Assembly: GCA_038326615.1 (NCBI GenBank)
Contig: JBBQKF010000005.1
Coordinates: 4,145 to 68,144, forward strand
DNA length: 64,000 bases
Direction: 5' to 3'
Source of the DNA: JBBQKF01 sp038326615
GTDB lineage: Bacteria > Bacillota > Clostridia > Saccharofermentanales > UBA5734
Both the position numbers and the translations under genes were made by a program. Below the pieces are notes generated by a model that was given only the letters and a program-made list of their open reading frames with translations, made no database searches and was not told the origin of the DNA. Shown one piece after another: positions 46,008 through 54,061 of this stretch; the stretch's first letter is position 1, and each line of letters begins with the position of its first letter.

Positions 46008-46858
46008 AAAATATAGAAAGTGATCCTACAAAAACAGACAAATCCGAAGAGAATGACTCATTAAAAACCGATAATCTATCTGAAATAAAACCTTCTCAGG
46101 AAATCAAATTACCTGAAATCGAAATTCCAGGACCCCCTGGTAAAGTTGCCAATTTTATTAAAAATATTCCACACGTTTTCTGGATTATCGGAATAGCAAT
46201 TTTTTTGGTGCTTTTATCGATAATCATGCCGCTTTCTATATGGACAGCCCTTTGGGCGGTACTAAAAAGCCAGTATGTTATTGTTTGCTTGGTACTTGTT
46301 TTTTCAATGGTGGCGGTTTCTCTTGTATGGTCAATCGGTCAGCGAATCGACGTCTGGGTTTTCATGTTTTTTAACATGCATGGGAAACGATCGATATGGT
46401 TTGACCGGATAATGCTTGGAATTACACAGCTTGGTAATTTTGTTTTTGCATTGATAGTTGCTTTAGGCTTGTTCTATAGAGGATATAATCTGCTGGCATA
46501 TGAGCTTTTAATAGGTTTATTGACGTTGGGTTTGGTTGTGCAGATTATGAAAATTTTAATACATCGCACAAGGCCCTACATCAAATTAGAGAACATAAGG
46601 ATTATCGGCTCGCGCGCAAGTGGGCAATCATTCCCAAGTGGGCATACTGCTCAGGCTTTTTTGATGGTGACGTTGATTCTTCAATATTTCCAAATTCCAT
46701 TATTTGGATGGGTGTCCTTATATCTTTTGGCTTTGGTTGTTGGAATCACGCGGATTTATGTTGGGATGCACTATCCAAGAGATGTTATCGGAGGTGCTAT
46801 TATCGGCGTGACATGGGGATTGCTTGGCGTAATTGTTAACAGTTATATTTTTGGTTAG
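46004..46858 (+). CDS. PAP2 family lipid phosphatase
   Basis: 284 residues with a 50-residue charged N-terminus and about six membrane segments. Active-site blocks: KILIHRTRPYIK near 188, SFPSGHTAQAF near 212 and RIYVGMHYPRDVIGG near 253. TTG start overlapping the kinase stop (TTTGA), with GGAGGG upstream. It acts on phosphatidic acid or undecaprenyl pyrophosphate. Coupling to a diacylglycerol kinase-like gene suggests opposing reactions on one lipid pool. Confidence 0.9.
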   Translation: MKNIESDPTKTDKSEENDSLKTDNLSEIKPSQEIKLPEIEIPGPPGKVANFIKNIPHVFWIIGIAIFLVLLSIIMPLSIWTALWAVLKSQYVIVCLVLVFSMVAVSLVWSIGQRIDVWVFMFFNMHGKRSIWFDRIMLGITQLGNFVFALIVALGLFYRGYNLLAYELLIGLLTLGLVVQIMKILIHRTRPYIKLENIRIIGSRASGQSFPSGHTAQAFLMVTLILQYFQIPLFGWVSLYLLALVVGITRIYVGMHYPRDVIGGAIIGVTWGLLGVIVNSYIFG

Positions 46859-46915
46859 ATTTTTTTCAATTCAAAAATAGGGGGTCAGCAAAAATTTTTC
46901 TGTTTTAATCAGTGT

Positions 46916-46944
46916 ATAAAAAACCACCCTCAATTTGAGAGTGG
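46916..46944 (-). terminator. terminator of the lysine-rich gene, possibly bidirectional
   Basis: Stem CCACCCTC / GAGAGTGG with a five-base loop (46924-46944). On the minus strand it is followed by TTTTTT, ending the leftward gene at 47042. It also lies 66 bases after the rightward PAP2 gene. Confidence 0.75.
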
Positions 46945-47041
46945 CATTAAAGTTTCTTTTATTTTTATTACTAGATATGTGAGATATTACTCTGACTCCA
47001 AGTTCAGATATCGACGAATTGCTGGTTGCTTTAAACCATTC

Positions 47042-47653
47042 TCATTCTTTGATTTCCAATAATTTCGGTTCACAGAGCTTTCTCTTATTGTTTGAAATTC
47101 TGCCGCATTTTCTGCAGATCCATACCGGATTGATAACCAGAAGTTTGTATTCATTGAAATCATCAAGCAGATATCCCTTTTTTACCAATTTGCAAAGTGT
47201 GTATTTTGCGATTTTAGAATTTTTGTTATCCTTTTTATCCTTTTTATCTTTTTTGTCCTTTTTATCTTTTTCATTATTTTCCAGCATTTTGTTTTTTTTC
47301 TTACTTTTTTCCGTTTTAACATTTTTCATTTCTTCTATGGGAGCTGCAAATATCAATTCCATATCTTTTTGCGTCAATTTCTTCTCTGGAGTTTTTTTTG
47401 CAATTTCTTCCCCCATTTCATCTACAATAGGTTGCTTAAGTAGTTCTTCAACTGGAACTTGTGTGATTACTGGTTCTTTTTTAGCTGTTTCTAAAGACTT
47501 TGTTCCTTCTGTTCCCTTTTTTTCTATTGTTTTCGTTACCTTTTTTACTACCGCTCTTCTCCGTGGGGGCCTGCTAATAATCTTTTCTTCTTTTGGCTTG
47601 ATTATTGAATCCGATTCGGTCACTTTTTTCTCCTGGATTTCTTTCTGTTCCAT
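47042..47653 (-). CDS. lysine/glutamate-rich protein with C-terminal Cys cluster, unknown function
   Basis: 203 residues. The first 135 are highly charged (PPRRRAVVKK, repeated KDKKDKKDKKD) and probably disordered. The C-terminal 60 residues are more ordered and contain WICRKCGRISNNKRKLCEP, a possible zinc ribbon. AAGGAGG seven bases before the ATG and a terminator after the stop support a real gene on this strand rather than the overlapping frame on the other. The basic character suggests nucleic-acid or polyphosphate contact, which is only a guess. Next to ppx-ppk1. Confidence 0.7.
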   Translation of the reverse strand: MEQKEIQEKKVTESDSIIKPKEEKIISRPPRRRAVVKKVTKTIEKKGTEGTKSLETAKKEPVITQVPVEELLKQPIVDEMGEEIAKKTPEKKLTQKDMELIFAAPIEEMKNVKTEKSKKKNKMLENNEKDKKDKKDKKDKKDNKNSKIAKYTLCKLVKKGYLLDDFNEYKLLVINPVWICRKCGRISNNKRKLCEPKLLEIKE

Positions 47654-47820
47654 TGGATAGCCTCCTTCTCAATAATAAATTGTTATACAAAATTTTTGCA
47701 TATTTCATTTCTGAAAAGCAATTTGCTTTCCTGTTTATTTATTTTAACACATTTTCTCGTTTATTGTATTTTCTTTTATCATTATTTAATCTATTTTTTA
47801 CAATTGACAAATTAGAAATG

Positions 47821-47829
47821 TGATATAAT
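47821..47829 (+). promoter_or_regulatory. extended -10 promoter of ppx-ppk1
   Basis: TGATATAAT, perfect -10 with TGn. A TTGACA lies 14 bases before it, too close for the standard spacing. It is 59 bases upstream of the ppx start. Confidence 0.65.
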
Positions 47830-47887
47830 GGTGGAAATGCTACAGTAAAATGGTTCACAATTAAAATGAATGTTGAAAGGATGAGAT

Positions 47888-48793
47888 ATGCTCCACGCAC
47901 TGGTCGACCTAGGATCTAACTCGATTCGCCTATCAGTATATAAATATAGAGACAATAAAATCATTCCTCTGATTAATAAGAAAGAAATGGTCGGATTGGC
48001 TGGATATGTTATCAATGGCAGTCTGACCGAAGCTGGGATTAGAAATGCAATTACTGTTTTAGCTGGTTATAAGGAGATCATCAAGAATTTTGGAATCCCC
48101 CATATGCATGTTTTCGCCACTGCTTCTCTAAGGAATATAAACAACACACAAGATGTCCTGGAACGAATCCGTCAGGCGACCACCATTAATGTTGATGTTC
48201 TATCTGGGGTTGAGGAAGCGCGTCTAGATTTTGTTGGAGCGACTTATTTCTTAAAAAAGAACCGTGGAATTCTGGTTGATATCGGCGGCGGTAGTACGGA
48301 ACTAGTTGTGTTTGAAGGAAATACGATTCAGAAATTGACGAGTATTCCGATTGGCTCTCTGAATTTATATGTGAATAATGTAAAGAAAATTCTGCCGGAT
48401 ACGAGCGAACGCAAAAAAATCAAAAAGAGAATTGATGAGCAGCTTGATTCCTTAAACTGGAAAAAATTGGGCTCTTCATATGAATTGTGCGGAATCGGCG
48501 GAACAGTACGTGGATGTTTCAGAATATGTCAGGAATTGTTTTATGAAAATAAGGATATGAAGTTTATTACTCCCTCAGACATCAAAAAAGTTGTAAACCT
48601 CCTAGAACAGAAAGACCTGACGAGTTTCAAGGATATCTACCGGATTGTACCGGAGAGAATTTTTACAATCACTCCGGGAATCATGATTTTAAATGAAACA
48701 ATCAAACGGTTCAAGCCTGAGACCATCACATTAAGTAAGACTGGTTTACGTGAGGGGTATCTGATTGACCAGATATTGAAAGTTGGGATATAG
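47888..48793 (+). CDS. ppx: exopolyphosphatase (Ppx/GppA family)
   Basis: 301 residues, the short form. ASKHA-fold ATPase motifs: VDLGSNSIRLSVY at the N-terminus, SGVEEARLDF near 100 and VDIGGGSTELVVF near 133, the phosphate-binding loop. It removes terminal phosphates from polyphosphate (or from pppGpp). Five bases before ppk1 in the same direction, so synthesis and breakdown of polyphosphate are in one operon. GAAAGGATG precedes the ATG. Confidence 0.93.
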   Translation: MLHALVDLGSNSIRLSVYKYRDNKIIPLINKKEMVGLAGYVINGSLTEAGIRNAITVLAGYKEIIKNFGIPHMHVFATASLRNINNTQDVLERIRQATTINVDVLSGVEEARLDFVGATYFLKKNRGILVDIGGGSTELVVFEGNTIQKLTSIPIGSLNLYVNNVKKILPDTSERKKIKKRIDEQLDSLNWKKLGSSYELCGIGGTVRGCFRICQELFYENKDMKFITPSDIKKVVNLLEQKDLTSFKDIYRIVPERIFTITPGIMILNETIKRFKPETITLSKTGLREGYLIDQILKVGI

Positions 48794-48797
48794 GAAT

Positions 48798-50933
48798 ATG
48801 GATGATGACCTTTTGTACATGCAAAACCGCGAGCTATCATGGCTGAAATTCAATACCAGGGTCTTGGAAGAAGCGATCAGCGAGGCAAATCCTCTGCTGG
48901 AAAGGCTGAAATTCGCCTCCATTTTCACAAGCAATCTAGATGAATTTTTTATGATTAGAGTAGGTAGCCTTACCGACATCGCCCATTTTAACCCCACCTA
49001 TCAGGACAATAAAACAGGTATGCTCCCCCAAAGGCAACTAGACTTGATTTACAAAGACTGCATCCATCTTTATAAAATGAGAAATCATGCTCTCCATCTC
49101 ATAAATCGAAATCTTTCCGACTTTGGCATCCAGCAAAAAAGGATAGAGGATTTACGAAAATCAGAAAGGAAAGAATTAGAAGTTATTTTTCTTTCACAGA
49201 TTCTTCCTTTTCTTTCTCCTCAGATTATCGATTCCAGGCATCCATTCCCGCACCTTGATAACAAACATCTTCATGTTGCTACCACACTAGAATCAAAGGA
49301 CCATGAGTTATTCGGCTTGATTCCGATTCCTAAATCGATGGAACGTCTGTTTTTCCTAAAAGATCATTCCTTAATATTCCTCCTAATAGAGGACATCATT
49401 CTGTATTTTGCACACCATGTCTTCGAGACCTATACAGTCCGAGAAAAAACGGTTATTGCTGTTACACGGAATGCAGACATCGATGCAGACGCGGGATTTT
49501 ACGATGAGGAAATTGATTACATGACTCATATGAAAAATCTTATACAAAAGCGCAAACGGCTATCTCCAGTAAGACTTGAGTTGCAAAACGATGTCAGTGC
49601 GAAATTCTTGAAATATTTCTGCAAAAAATTTAAATTGAATCAAGAACAAATTTTTATCTCAGAAAGCCCCCTTGATCTTTCTTATGTTTTCGCCCTTGAA
49701 GACAGGATTCCTTCAGTTGTCAAACGGGAACTTTGTTTTCCAGCATTCACACCCGCTCTGCTTTATAATGTGTCCGAATCATCGAATATGATGCAGGAAG
49801 TGGAAAAAAAGGATTTCCTACTTTCTTATCCATACGAAAGTATGCAACCTTTCTTGAAATTGATAAATGAGGCGGCGCATGATGTTCATACAGTTTCGAT
49901 AAAAATAACCCTTTACCGCATAGACAAGCAGTCAAAACTTGCGGAAAGTCTCATTTATGCTGCGGAAAACGGAAAAGACATCACAGTTATTATAGAGCTT
50001 CGTGCACGATTTGACGAGCAGAACAACATAGAATGGTCCCAGCGGTTGGAGGAAGCCGGATGCCGAGTCATTTACGGAACCGGTGGATACAAAGTCCATT
50101 CGAAAATATGCCTGATAACAAGACATACAAAGAATAATATCCAATACATCACGCAGATTGGCACCGGAAATTACAACGAAAAAACCTCGAAAATCTATAC
50201 GGATTTATCTCTCATTACAGCGAACCAGGAAATCGGCAGGGATGCTATGAATTTTTTTAGGCATATGTCTGTGGGGAATTTAAACGGTGAATACGTTTGT
50301 TTGTGGGTGGCTCCCAATTTTTTCGAATGCAATATTCTCGCAGGAATAGATGGAGAAATTGCCAAAGCCAAGAATGGCGGTTCAGGGGAGATTATTTTCA
50401 AAATCAACTCTCTAACAGAAAAAGTCATTGTAGAGAAGTTGATGGAGGCCTCTTGCAGTGGAGTGAAAATCAAACTGATTGTTCGCGGAATATGTTGTAT
50501 CATCCCAGGTATTGCTGGTCAAACTGAGAATATAGAAGTAATAAGCATCGTGGGGAGATTTCTTGAACATTCGAGAATTTATTGTTTTGGAAACGATGTG
50601 GACCAAAGGATTTATATTGCCTCGGCCGATCTGATGACCCGTAATATGAAAAGAAGGGTGGAGATTGCATGTCCACTAATGGATTCCTCGCTTAAAACAA
50701 AAGTATACGGGTTACTGACGGTCATGCTCAAGGACAATGTTAAAGCAAGACAGCAGAATGCGGACGGCACCTATTCATATGTTCCTTCCGAGGATGCTAC
50801 TGCAGTTAATTCGCAGGAATTTTTCATGAAACAGGCGCAAAAAGATGCCCAAGCGAAATTCTCCACACATACTATCCCTATTAAAACAGATAGATTCAAA
50901 AAATTCCTCCGGATCTTTTTTAAGAAAGCATAA
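48798..50933 (+). CDS. ppk1: polyphosphate kinase 1
   Basis: About 711 residues, reversible ATP-driven polyphosphate polymerase. Opens MDDDLLYMQNRELSWLKFNTRVLEEA, as usual. The autophosphorylated histidine is in YKVHSKICLITR near 440. The partner phospholipase D-type motif is CFGNDVDQRIYIASAD near 600. GTGNYNEKTSKIYTDLSL lies between. I placed the start at 48798, five bases after the ppx stop, with ATAGGA upstream. The gene is followed by an IS remnant, not another polyphosphate gene. Confidence 0.96.
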   Translation: MDDDLLYMQNRELSWLKFNTRVLEEAISEANPLLERLKFASIFTSNLDEFFMIRVGSLTDIAHFNPTYQDNKTGMLPQRQLDLIYKDCIHLYKMRNHALHLINRNLSDFGIQQKRIEDLRKSERKELEVIFLSQILPFLSPQIIDSRHPFPHLDNKHLHVATTLESKDHELFGLIPIPKSMERLFFLKDHSLIFLLIEDIILYFAHHVFETYTVREKTVIAVTRNADIDADAGFYDEEIDYMTHMKNLIQKRKRLSPVRLELQNDVSAKFLKYFCKKFKLNQEQIFISESPLDLSYVFALEDRIPSVVKRELCFPAFTPALLYNVSESSNMMQEVEKKDFLLSYPYESMQPFLKLINEAAHDVHTVSIKITLYRIDKQSKLAESLIYAAENGKDITVIIELRARFDEQNNIEWSQRLEEAGCRVIYGTGGYKVHSKICLITRHTKNNIQYITQIGTGNYNEKTSKIYTDLSLITANQEIGRDAMNFFRHMSVGNLNGEYVCLWVAPNFFECNILAGIDGEIAKAKNGGSGEIIFKINSLTEKVIVEKLMEASCSGVKIKLIVRGICCIIPGIAGQTENIEVISIVGRFLEHSRIYCFGNDVDQRIYIASADLMTRNMKRRVEIACPLMDSSLKTKVYGLLTVMLKDNVKARQQNADGTYSYVPSEDATAVNSQEFFMKQAQKDAQAKFSTHTIPIKTDRFKKFLRIFFKKA

Positions 50934-50954
50934 ACTCCCAGCCCTTGTGACCTA

Positions 50955-50980
50955 CTCTCACCACCTGTAGAGGTGGGAGC
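50955..50980. mobile_element. IS200/IS605-type terminal hairpin
   Basis: CTCACCACCT and AGGTGGGAG form an imperfect hairpin with a GTAG loop, 22 bases after ppk1 and 100 bases after the TnpB stop (in its own direction). Imperfect hairpins of this type mark the ends of IS200/IS605 elements. It has no T-run, so it is unlikely to be a terminator. Confidence 0.6.
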
Positions 50981-51079
50981 TTCTTGGGAAGTACAAACTA
51001 ATGTTCGCATTATTACCAAGCGATTCCCCGTCAGCCCGACGGTCCTTTATATTTTCATAGTATACAACAAGATTGAGTA

Positions 51080-51256
51080 TCAGGCTATCCCTAAAATTCT
51101 CAAGCCCTCATATCTTAGATTCATTGCAGCATTTATATCCCTGTCGAGCACTTCGCCGCAGATGGAACATTCCCAGATGCGATCTGCAAGGGTTAGTTCC
51201 CTGTTCCTGTAGTGACAGCAGCTACTCCCACCTATTCTTCTCGCATTCGCGAGTAA
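51080..51256 (-). pseudogene. TnpB (IS605 OrfB) C-terminal remnant
   Basis: Minus-strand codons read from LLANARRIGG through CCHYRNRELTLADRIWECS to ICGEVLDRDINAAMN and end at a TGA. The zinc motif CC...CSIC and the RuvC-III motif DRDINAAMN are the family's C-terminal signatures. The N-terminal 300 or more residues are gone. A stop at 51284-51286 closes the frame upstream. The end of the SixA-CHAD gene overlaps this fragment in another frame. Confidence 0.85.
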
Positions 51257-52902
51257 GGTTGAATAGAGGAGGGAGATTTCTTGCTACATGAGGTTAAAGG
51301 TACTAGGTCTTTCATCAATTTGAGTGCGGAAACCTTCTTCTCGATCCCTCCGAACTCCCTCATAAGACCCTCCTGTTTTAAATCCAGCCATTCGCAATAC
51401 CGGATTGATATTTCCGGCGGTCCCGGCCATTTTTCGGAAAGTTGTCTAAAAACAGCGATGTCGTTAATTTTTCCTAAATAATCTTGAATCTCTTTGAAAA
51501 TCGCAGTCTGCCGCGCTTTATCATTCAGAATGGCGTTGGAGAAATATTCACTGGCATATCGAAGCTTCTTGATTCTAATCCTTGTCGGATGAATAGTTTC
51601 GATCCTGTTTTTGTCATGTTTTGGAATTCCCATTAGAATTTTTTCGATCCACTTAGAGAACCGCTCTTCCGAATACTGTCCGATTGAGGATTTTTTCGGA
51701 TGTTTTTCCTTGTACAGCCATTCATTCAAAGTAAGAACCATCGGAGTTACTCCCCCGGTAGCAAGAAATCCCTGCAAATTTGATTCCCTTTTTTTTCTGA
51801 CCTCTTTTAGTGCTCGGAGCATTTCTTCATATTCGGTATCAAGTTGAGTCGCGTGTCCTAGATCCTCTAGGATCTGCTGTTTAGGGTCTTCTAGGGGTTT
51901 CTGCTTAGGGTCTTCTAGAGGTTTCGGTTTAGGGTCTACTAGAGGTTTCTGTTTAGGGTCTTCTAGAGGTTTCTGTTTAGGGTCTACTAGTGGCTTCTGT
52001 TTAGGGTCTACTAGTGGATTTCGTTTAGGGTCCTCTTGGGACTCTTGTCCATGGTACTCTAATGCATGTTTCTCTGTTGCAAATTCGATCCATGATTCGA
52101 TAAAAACATCGAGATTTCGCAGTCCTTCGGTTTTTTGAATAAATTTTCGAAAAATCGTCTGAAGAGTTTTGTATTTTTTTGATTTAACAATCGGTTTTGC
52201 AAAGCTAAAAACCGACCGGATATGTCTAGTCCAGACCCGTAAATCATGCAGATTTTCTATGTCTTCCGGATTGGATTCGTATTTTTCAATCGATTTTTCG
52301 ATTTTTCGGAGGCAGAATCCAATTGCATACTGGATGGTGTCAAGACAGTTTTTTTCTGGATCCGGTATTACGTACTCTTCTTTTTTGGAATGCGCGTCAG
52401 GTGCGAATCCTATTTTAACTACCGAAGCCAATGCGATGAGCTGTTTGGGTTGGTGAAACCAGAGTAACCGACCTTCAGAAAATTGCTCCTCCTTAGTTGA
52501 AAAAGCGGCTGCAGCACCTTTTTTGAATGGCAACGCAATCCCGCACAATTGCTTGCTCCATTCACTCATAGTGGGCTCATGCCCAACAATTATAAGACAT
52601 TCGAATTTTGTTCCACTTTTGATTTGAGTTGACAATTTGCTGAAATTTCCATCCAGTATAAACGGATAGGTCGTAATTTCCGAAATATTCAGGGTTTCAG
52701 CAATTATCTTTGCTGTCTGATGTGCACGAACAAACGGGCTTGTCCACAAATGCTTCTTATCGTATTCTTCGAGAAGTTTTCCAATCCCTTTTGCGGCTTT
52801 CTTGAATTTTTTAACGCCCTTAGTAGTTAGGTTGCGCTCTTCATCAACGATATTTTGCGTTAGTTCCTGTGCAATCCCATGTCTAACTAAAACAATCAGC
52901 AT
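51232..52902 (-). CDS. SixA-like histidine phosphatase fused to a CHAD domain
   Basis: About 556 residues. Residues 1-155 are a histidine phosphatase with LIVLVRHGIAQE (catalytic His) and IVGHEPTMSEW (second His). The CHAD part (about 200-530) has paired conserved histidines and basic residues (HDLRVWTRHIRSVF, HPTRIRIKKLRYASEYF), known in other proteins to bind polyphosphate. A proline/lysine repeat (DPKQKPLV) is inserted in the middle. Start set at 52902 (GAGGGGG seven bases upstream). The C-terminal 20 residues (SCSKKSPSSIQPYSRMREE) are probably read from the inserted IS. Near ppx-ppk1. Confidence 0.85.
   Translation of the reverse strand: MLIVLVRHGIAQELTQNIVDEERNLTTKGVKKFKKAAKGIGKLLEEYDKKHLWTSPFVRAHQTAKIIAETLNISEITTYPFILDGNFSKLSTQIKSGTKFECLIIVGHEPTMSEWSKQLCGIALPFKKGAAAAFSTKEEQFSEGRLLWFHQPKQLIALASVVKIGFAPDAHSKKEEYVIPDPEKNCLDTIQYAIGFCLRKIEKSIEKYESNPEDIENLHDLRVWTRHIRSVFSFAKPIVKSKKYKTLQTIFRKFIQKTEGLRNLDVFIESWIEFATEKHALEYHGQESQEDPKRNPLVDPKQKPLVDPKQKPLEDPKQKPLVDPKPKPLEDPKQKPLEDPKQQILEDLGHATQLDTEYEEMLRALKEVRKKRESNLQGFLATGGVTPMVLTLNEWLYKEKHPKKSSIGQYSEERFSKWIEKILMGIPKHDKNRIETIHPTRIRIKKLRYASEYFSNAILNDKARQTAIFKEIQDYLGKINDIAVFRQLSEKWPGPPEISIRYCEWLDLKQEGLMREFGGIEKKVSALKLMKDLVPLTSCSKKSPSSIQPYSRMREE
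51881..52034 (-). repeat. 24-bp tandem repeat inside the CHAD gene
   Basis: About 6.4 copies of a 24-bp unit (TTAGGGTCTTCTAGAGGTTT and four more bases on the plus strand), encoding the octapeptide DPKQKPLV or DPKQKPLE. Variants at two positions alternate along the array. The period preserves the frame. Confidence 0.95.
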
Positions 52903-53207
52903 CCACATTCCCCCTCGTTTATTTATAATATCAATATAGTAATCATACATTAGATTATACTTCAGCATAAATTGACTGTAAAATTGTTTGGGTTCGTATC
53001 TATTAAATCCTGTTTGTATCTATAGCTTTATTGCTAAATCGATTTCTGTTCTTTACAATTAACTATCGAAGATTAAAATGAAAGTTGGATAGAATAGTAA
53101 ATTTAGCGAGTGAAAACAGGTGCTGTGCCATGATATACATTAGCTTGACAATCCTTTTGATAGTTGTAAGGTTAATGTGATCCTATTATACCTACCACCT
53201 GCGGAGG
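52903..53207. other. 305-bp region between the CHAD gene and the 60-bp leader repeat
   Basis: AT-rich with no convincing gene. TTGACA at 53143-53148 is a possible -35 without a good -10. At 53191-53208 ACCACCTGCGGAGGT forms a small hairpin whose ACCACCT-loop-AGGT layout resembles the IS605-type end at 50955. The region may contain another IS edge. Confidence 0.4.
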
Positions 53208-53266
53208 TAACGAAATTTTTATAGAAGGAGGATGATTTATCCATTGCATTTGTGATGAATAAATCA
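53208..53266 (+). repeat. 60-bp leader repeat, copy A
   Basis: Begins TAACGAAATTTTTAT and ends GATGAATAAATCA. About 56 of 60 positions match the minus-strand sequence at 62845-62904, in front of katE. It contains a stem of GATTTAT...ATAAATC with a mismatch. It directly precedes the ribosome site of the PPK2 fragment. Confidence 0.9.
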
Positions 53267-53274
53267 AGGAGAAG

Positions 53275-53427
53275 ATGAAGAAATACACGATTAGTAATGC
53301 TGAGAAAATTAATCTCAAAAATTTTGATCCGGAAGACACGGACGGATTGTCAAAGGAAGATATCCAAGTAGAATATTTGAAATTACAGGAGAAATTCAAG
53401 TCTCGGTGCATCAGGGATTTTGACTAG
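53275..53427 (+). pseudogene. polyphosphate kinase 2 N-terminal fragment
   Basis: A 50-residue frame with its own AAGGAG and ATG. Sequence (NLKNFDPEDTDGLSKEDI followed by LKLQEKFKSR) matches the helical N-terminus of PPK2-type polyphosphate:nucleotide phosphotransferases, just before the Walker A region. It ends at TAG 53425-53427 with the P-loop and the rest absent. The cut coincides with a CTAG that also ends a small frame on the other strand. Confidence 0.75.
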
Positions 53428-53492
53428 CGCAAGGGATCCAGTTTTTCTGTTTTGGCTTTTCCTGAATTATTTGTAATGTTTCTTTCTAACAT
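53424..53492 (-). pseudogene. 22-residue fragment opposing the PPK2 remnant
   Basis: ATG with AGGAGG eight bases upstream, coding MLERNITNNSGKAKTEKLDP and two more residues, then TAG formed by the same CTAG that closes the PPK2 fragment. The strong ribosome site suggests the start of a former gene. I do not recognise the family. Confidence 0.4.
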
Positions 53493-53528
53493 AATCAATC
53501 CTCCTACTTACTAAATTCATTTTCAAAT

Positions 53529-53999
53529 TCAATATTCTTCACGTATACCGAATTCCGCATCCTCGACCCATATGCTTGGACGGTTAACCATTTTAATAAT
53601 TTCTTTAAGTAATTTGTAATGCTCTTCTTCTTGTTTAATAAGAAATTTGAAAAACTCTTCGTCTCCTTTTGATTCAGATAAAAGTTTTTTATAAAGGTCT
53701 ATGCTAGCTTGTTCCATTATCAACGCTTTTCTATATACATCAATTTGCTTAGGACTGCTTTTTTCAAAATCGAATTCAGTGGTGTTATTGAAGACATTTT
53801 TTATGCTGGCAATATTTTCCTGCAGTGGAAAATCAATGTTTACTTCTTTATCTTTGATTATTTTTGCATGTCTTTCTTCGTCTTTTGCAAGTGAAATAAA
53901 CACTACGTGGAGAGTATTATCCTTGTTCTCCAATGCTTGTTCTCTATAAAACATCTCGCCGTCCGATTCCATTTGTATTGCATAATCCGAAATATTCAT
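53529..53999 (-). CDS. ferritin-like (rubrerythrin-type) diiron protein
   Basis: 156 residues, four-helix bundle. Metal ligands are suggested by the two ExxH-type pairs: ESDGEMFYREQA with DEERHAKI, and EQASIDLYKKL with QEEEHYKLLKE. No rubredoxin-like Cys module is present. Role is probably iron or peroxide handling. The ATG at 53999 follows AAGGAGGAG. The upstream codons are a TAAT-rich repeat and not coding. Confidence 0.8.
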   Translation of the reverse strand: MNISDYAIQMESDGEMFYREQALENKDNTLHVVFISLAKDEERHAKIIKDKEVNIDFPLQENIASIKNVFNNTTEFDFEKSSPKQIDVYRKALIMEQASIDLYKKLLSESKGDEEFFKFLIKQEEEHYKLLKEIIKMVNRPSIWVEDAEFGIREEY

Positions 54000-54061
54000 G
54001 GCGCTCCTCCTTATTGTAATTATTGTAATAATTGTAATTATATCAATGGTGTCTAATGCAA

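Noticed and set aside
47019..47660. Long plus-strand frame rich in Phe and Ser
   Set aside because: It is the complement of the lysine-rich gene. The minus strand has the ribosome site, the Cys motif and a terminator.
347..52034. Tandem arrays considered as CRISPR (347, 25169, 30171, 51881)
   Set aside because: Units of 10-24 bp have no unique spacers, and no cas genes are present.
53172..53411. 79-codon minus-strand frame across the PPK2 fragment
   Set aside because: It runs antisense to the leader repeat and the PPK2 fragment and has no recognisable domain.
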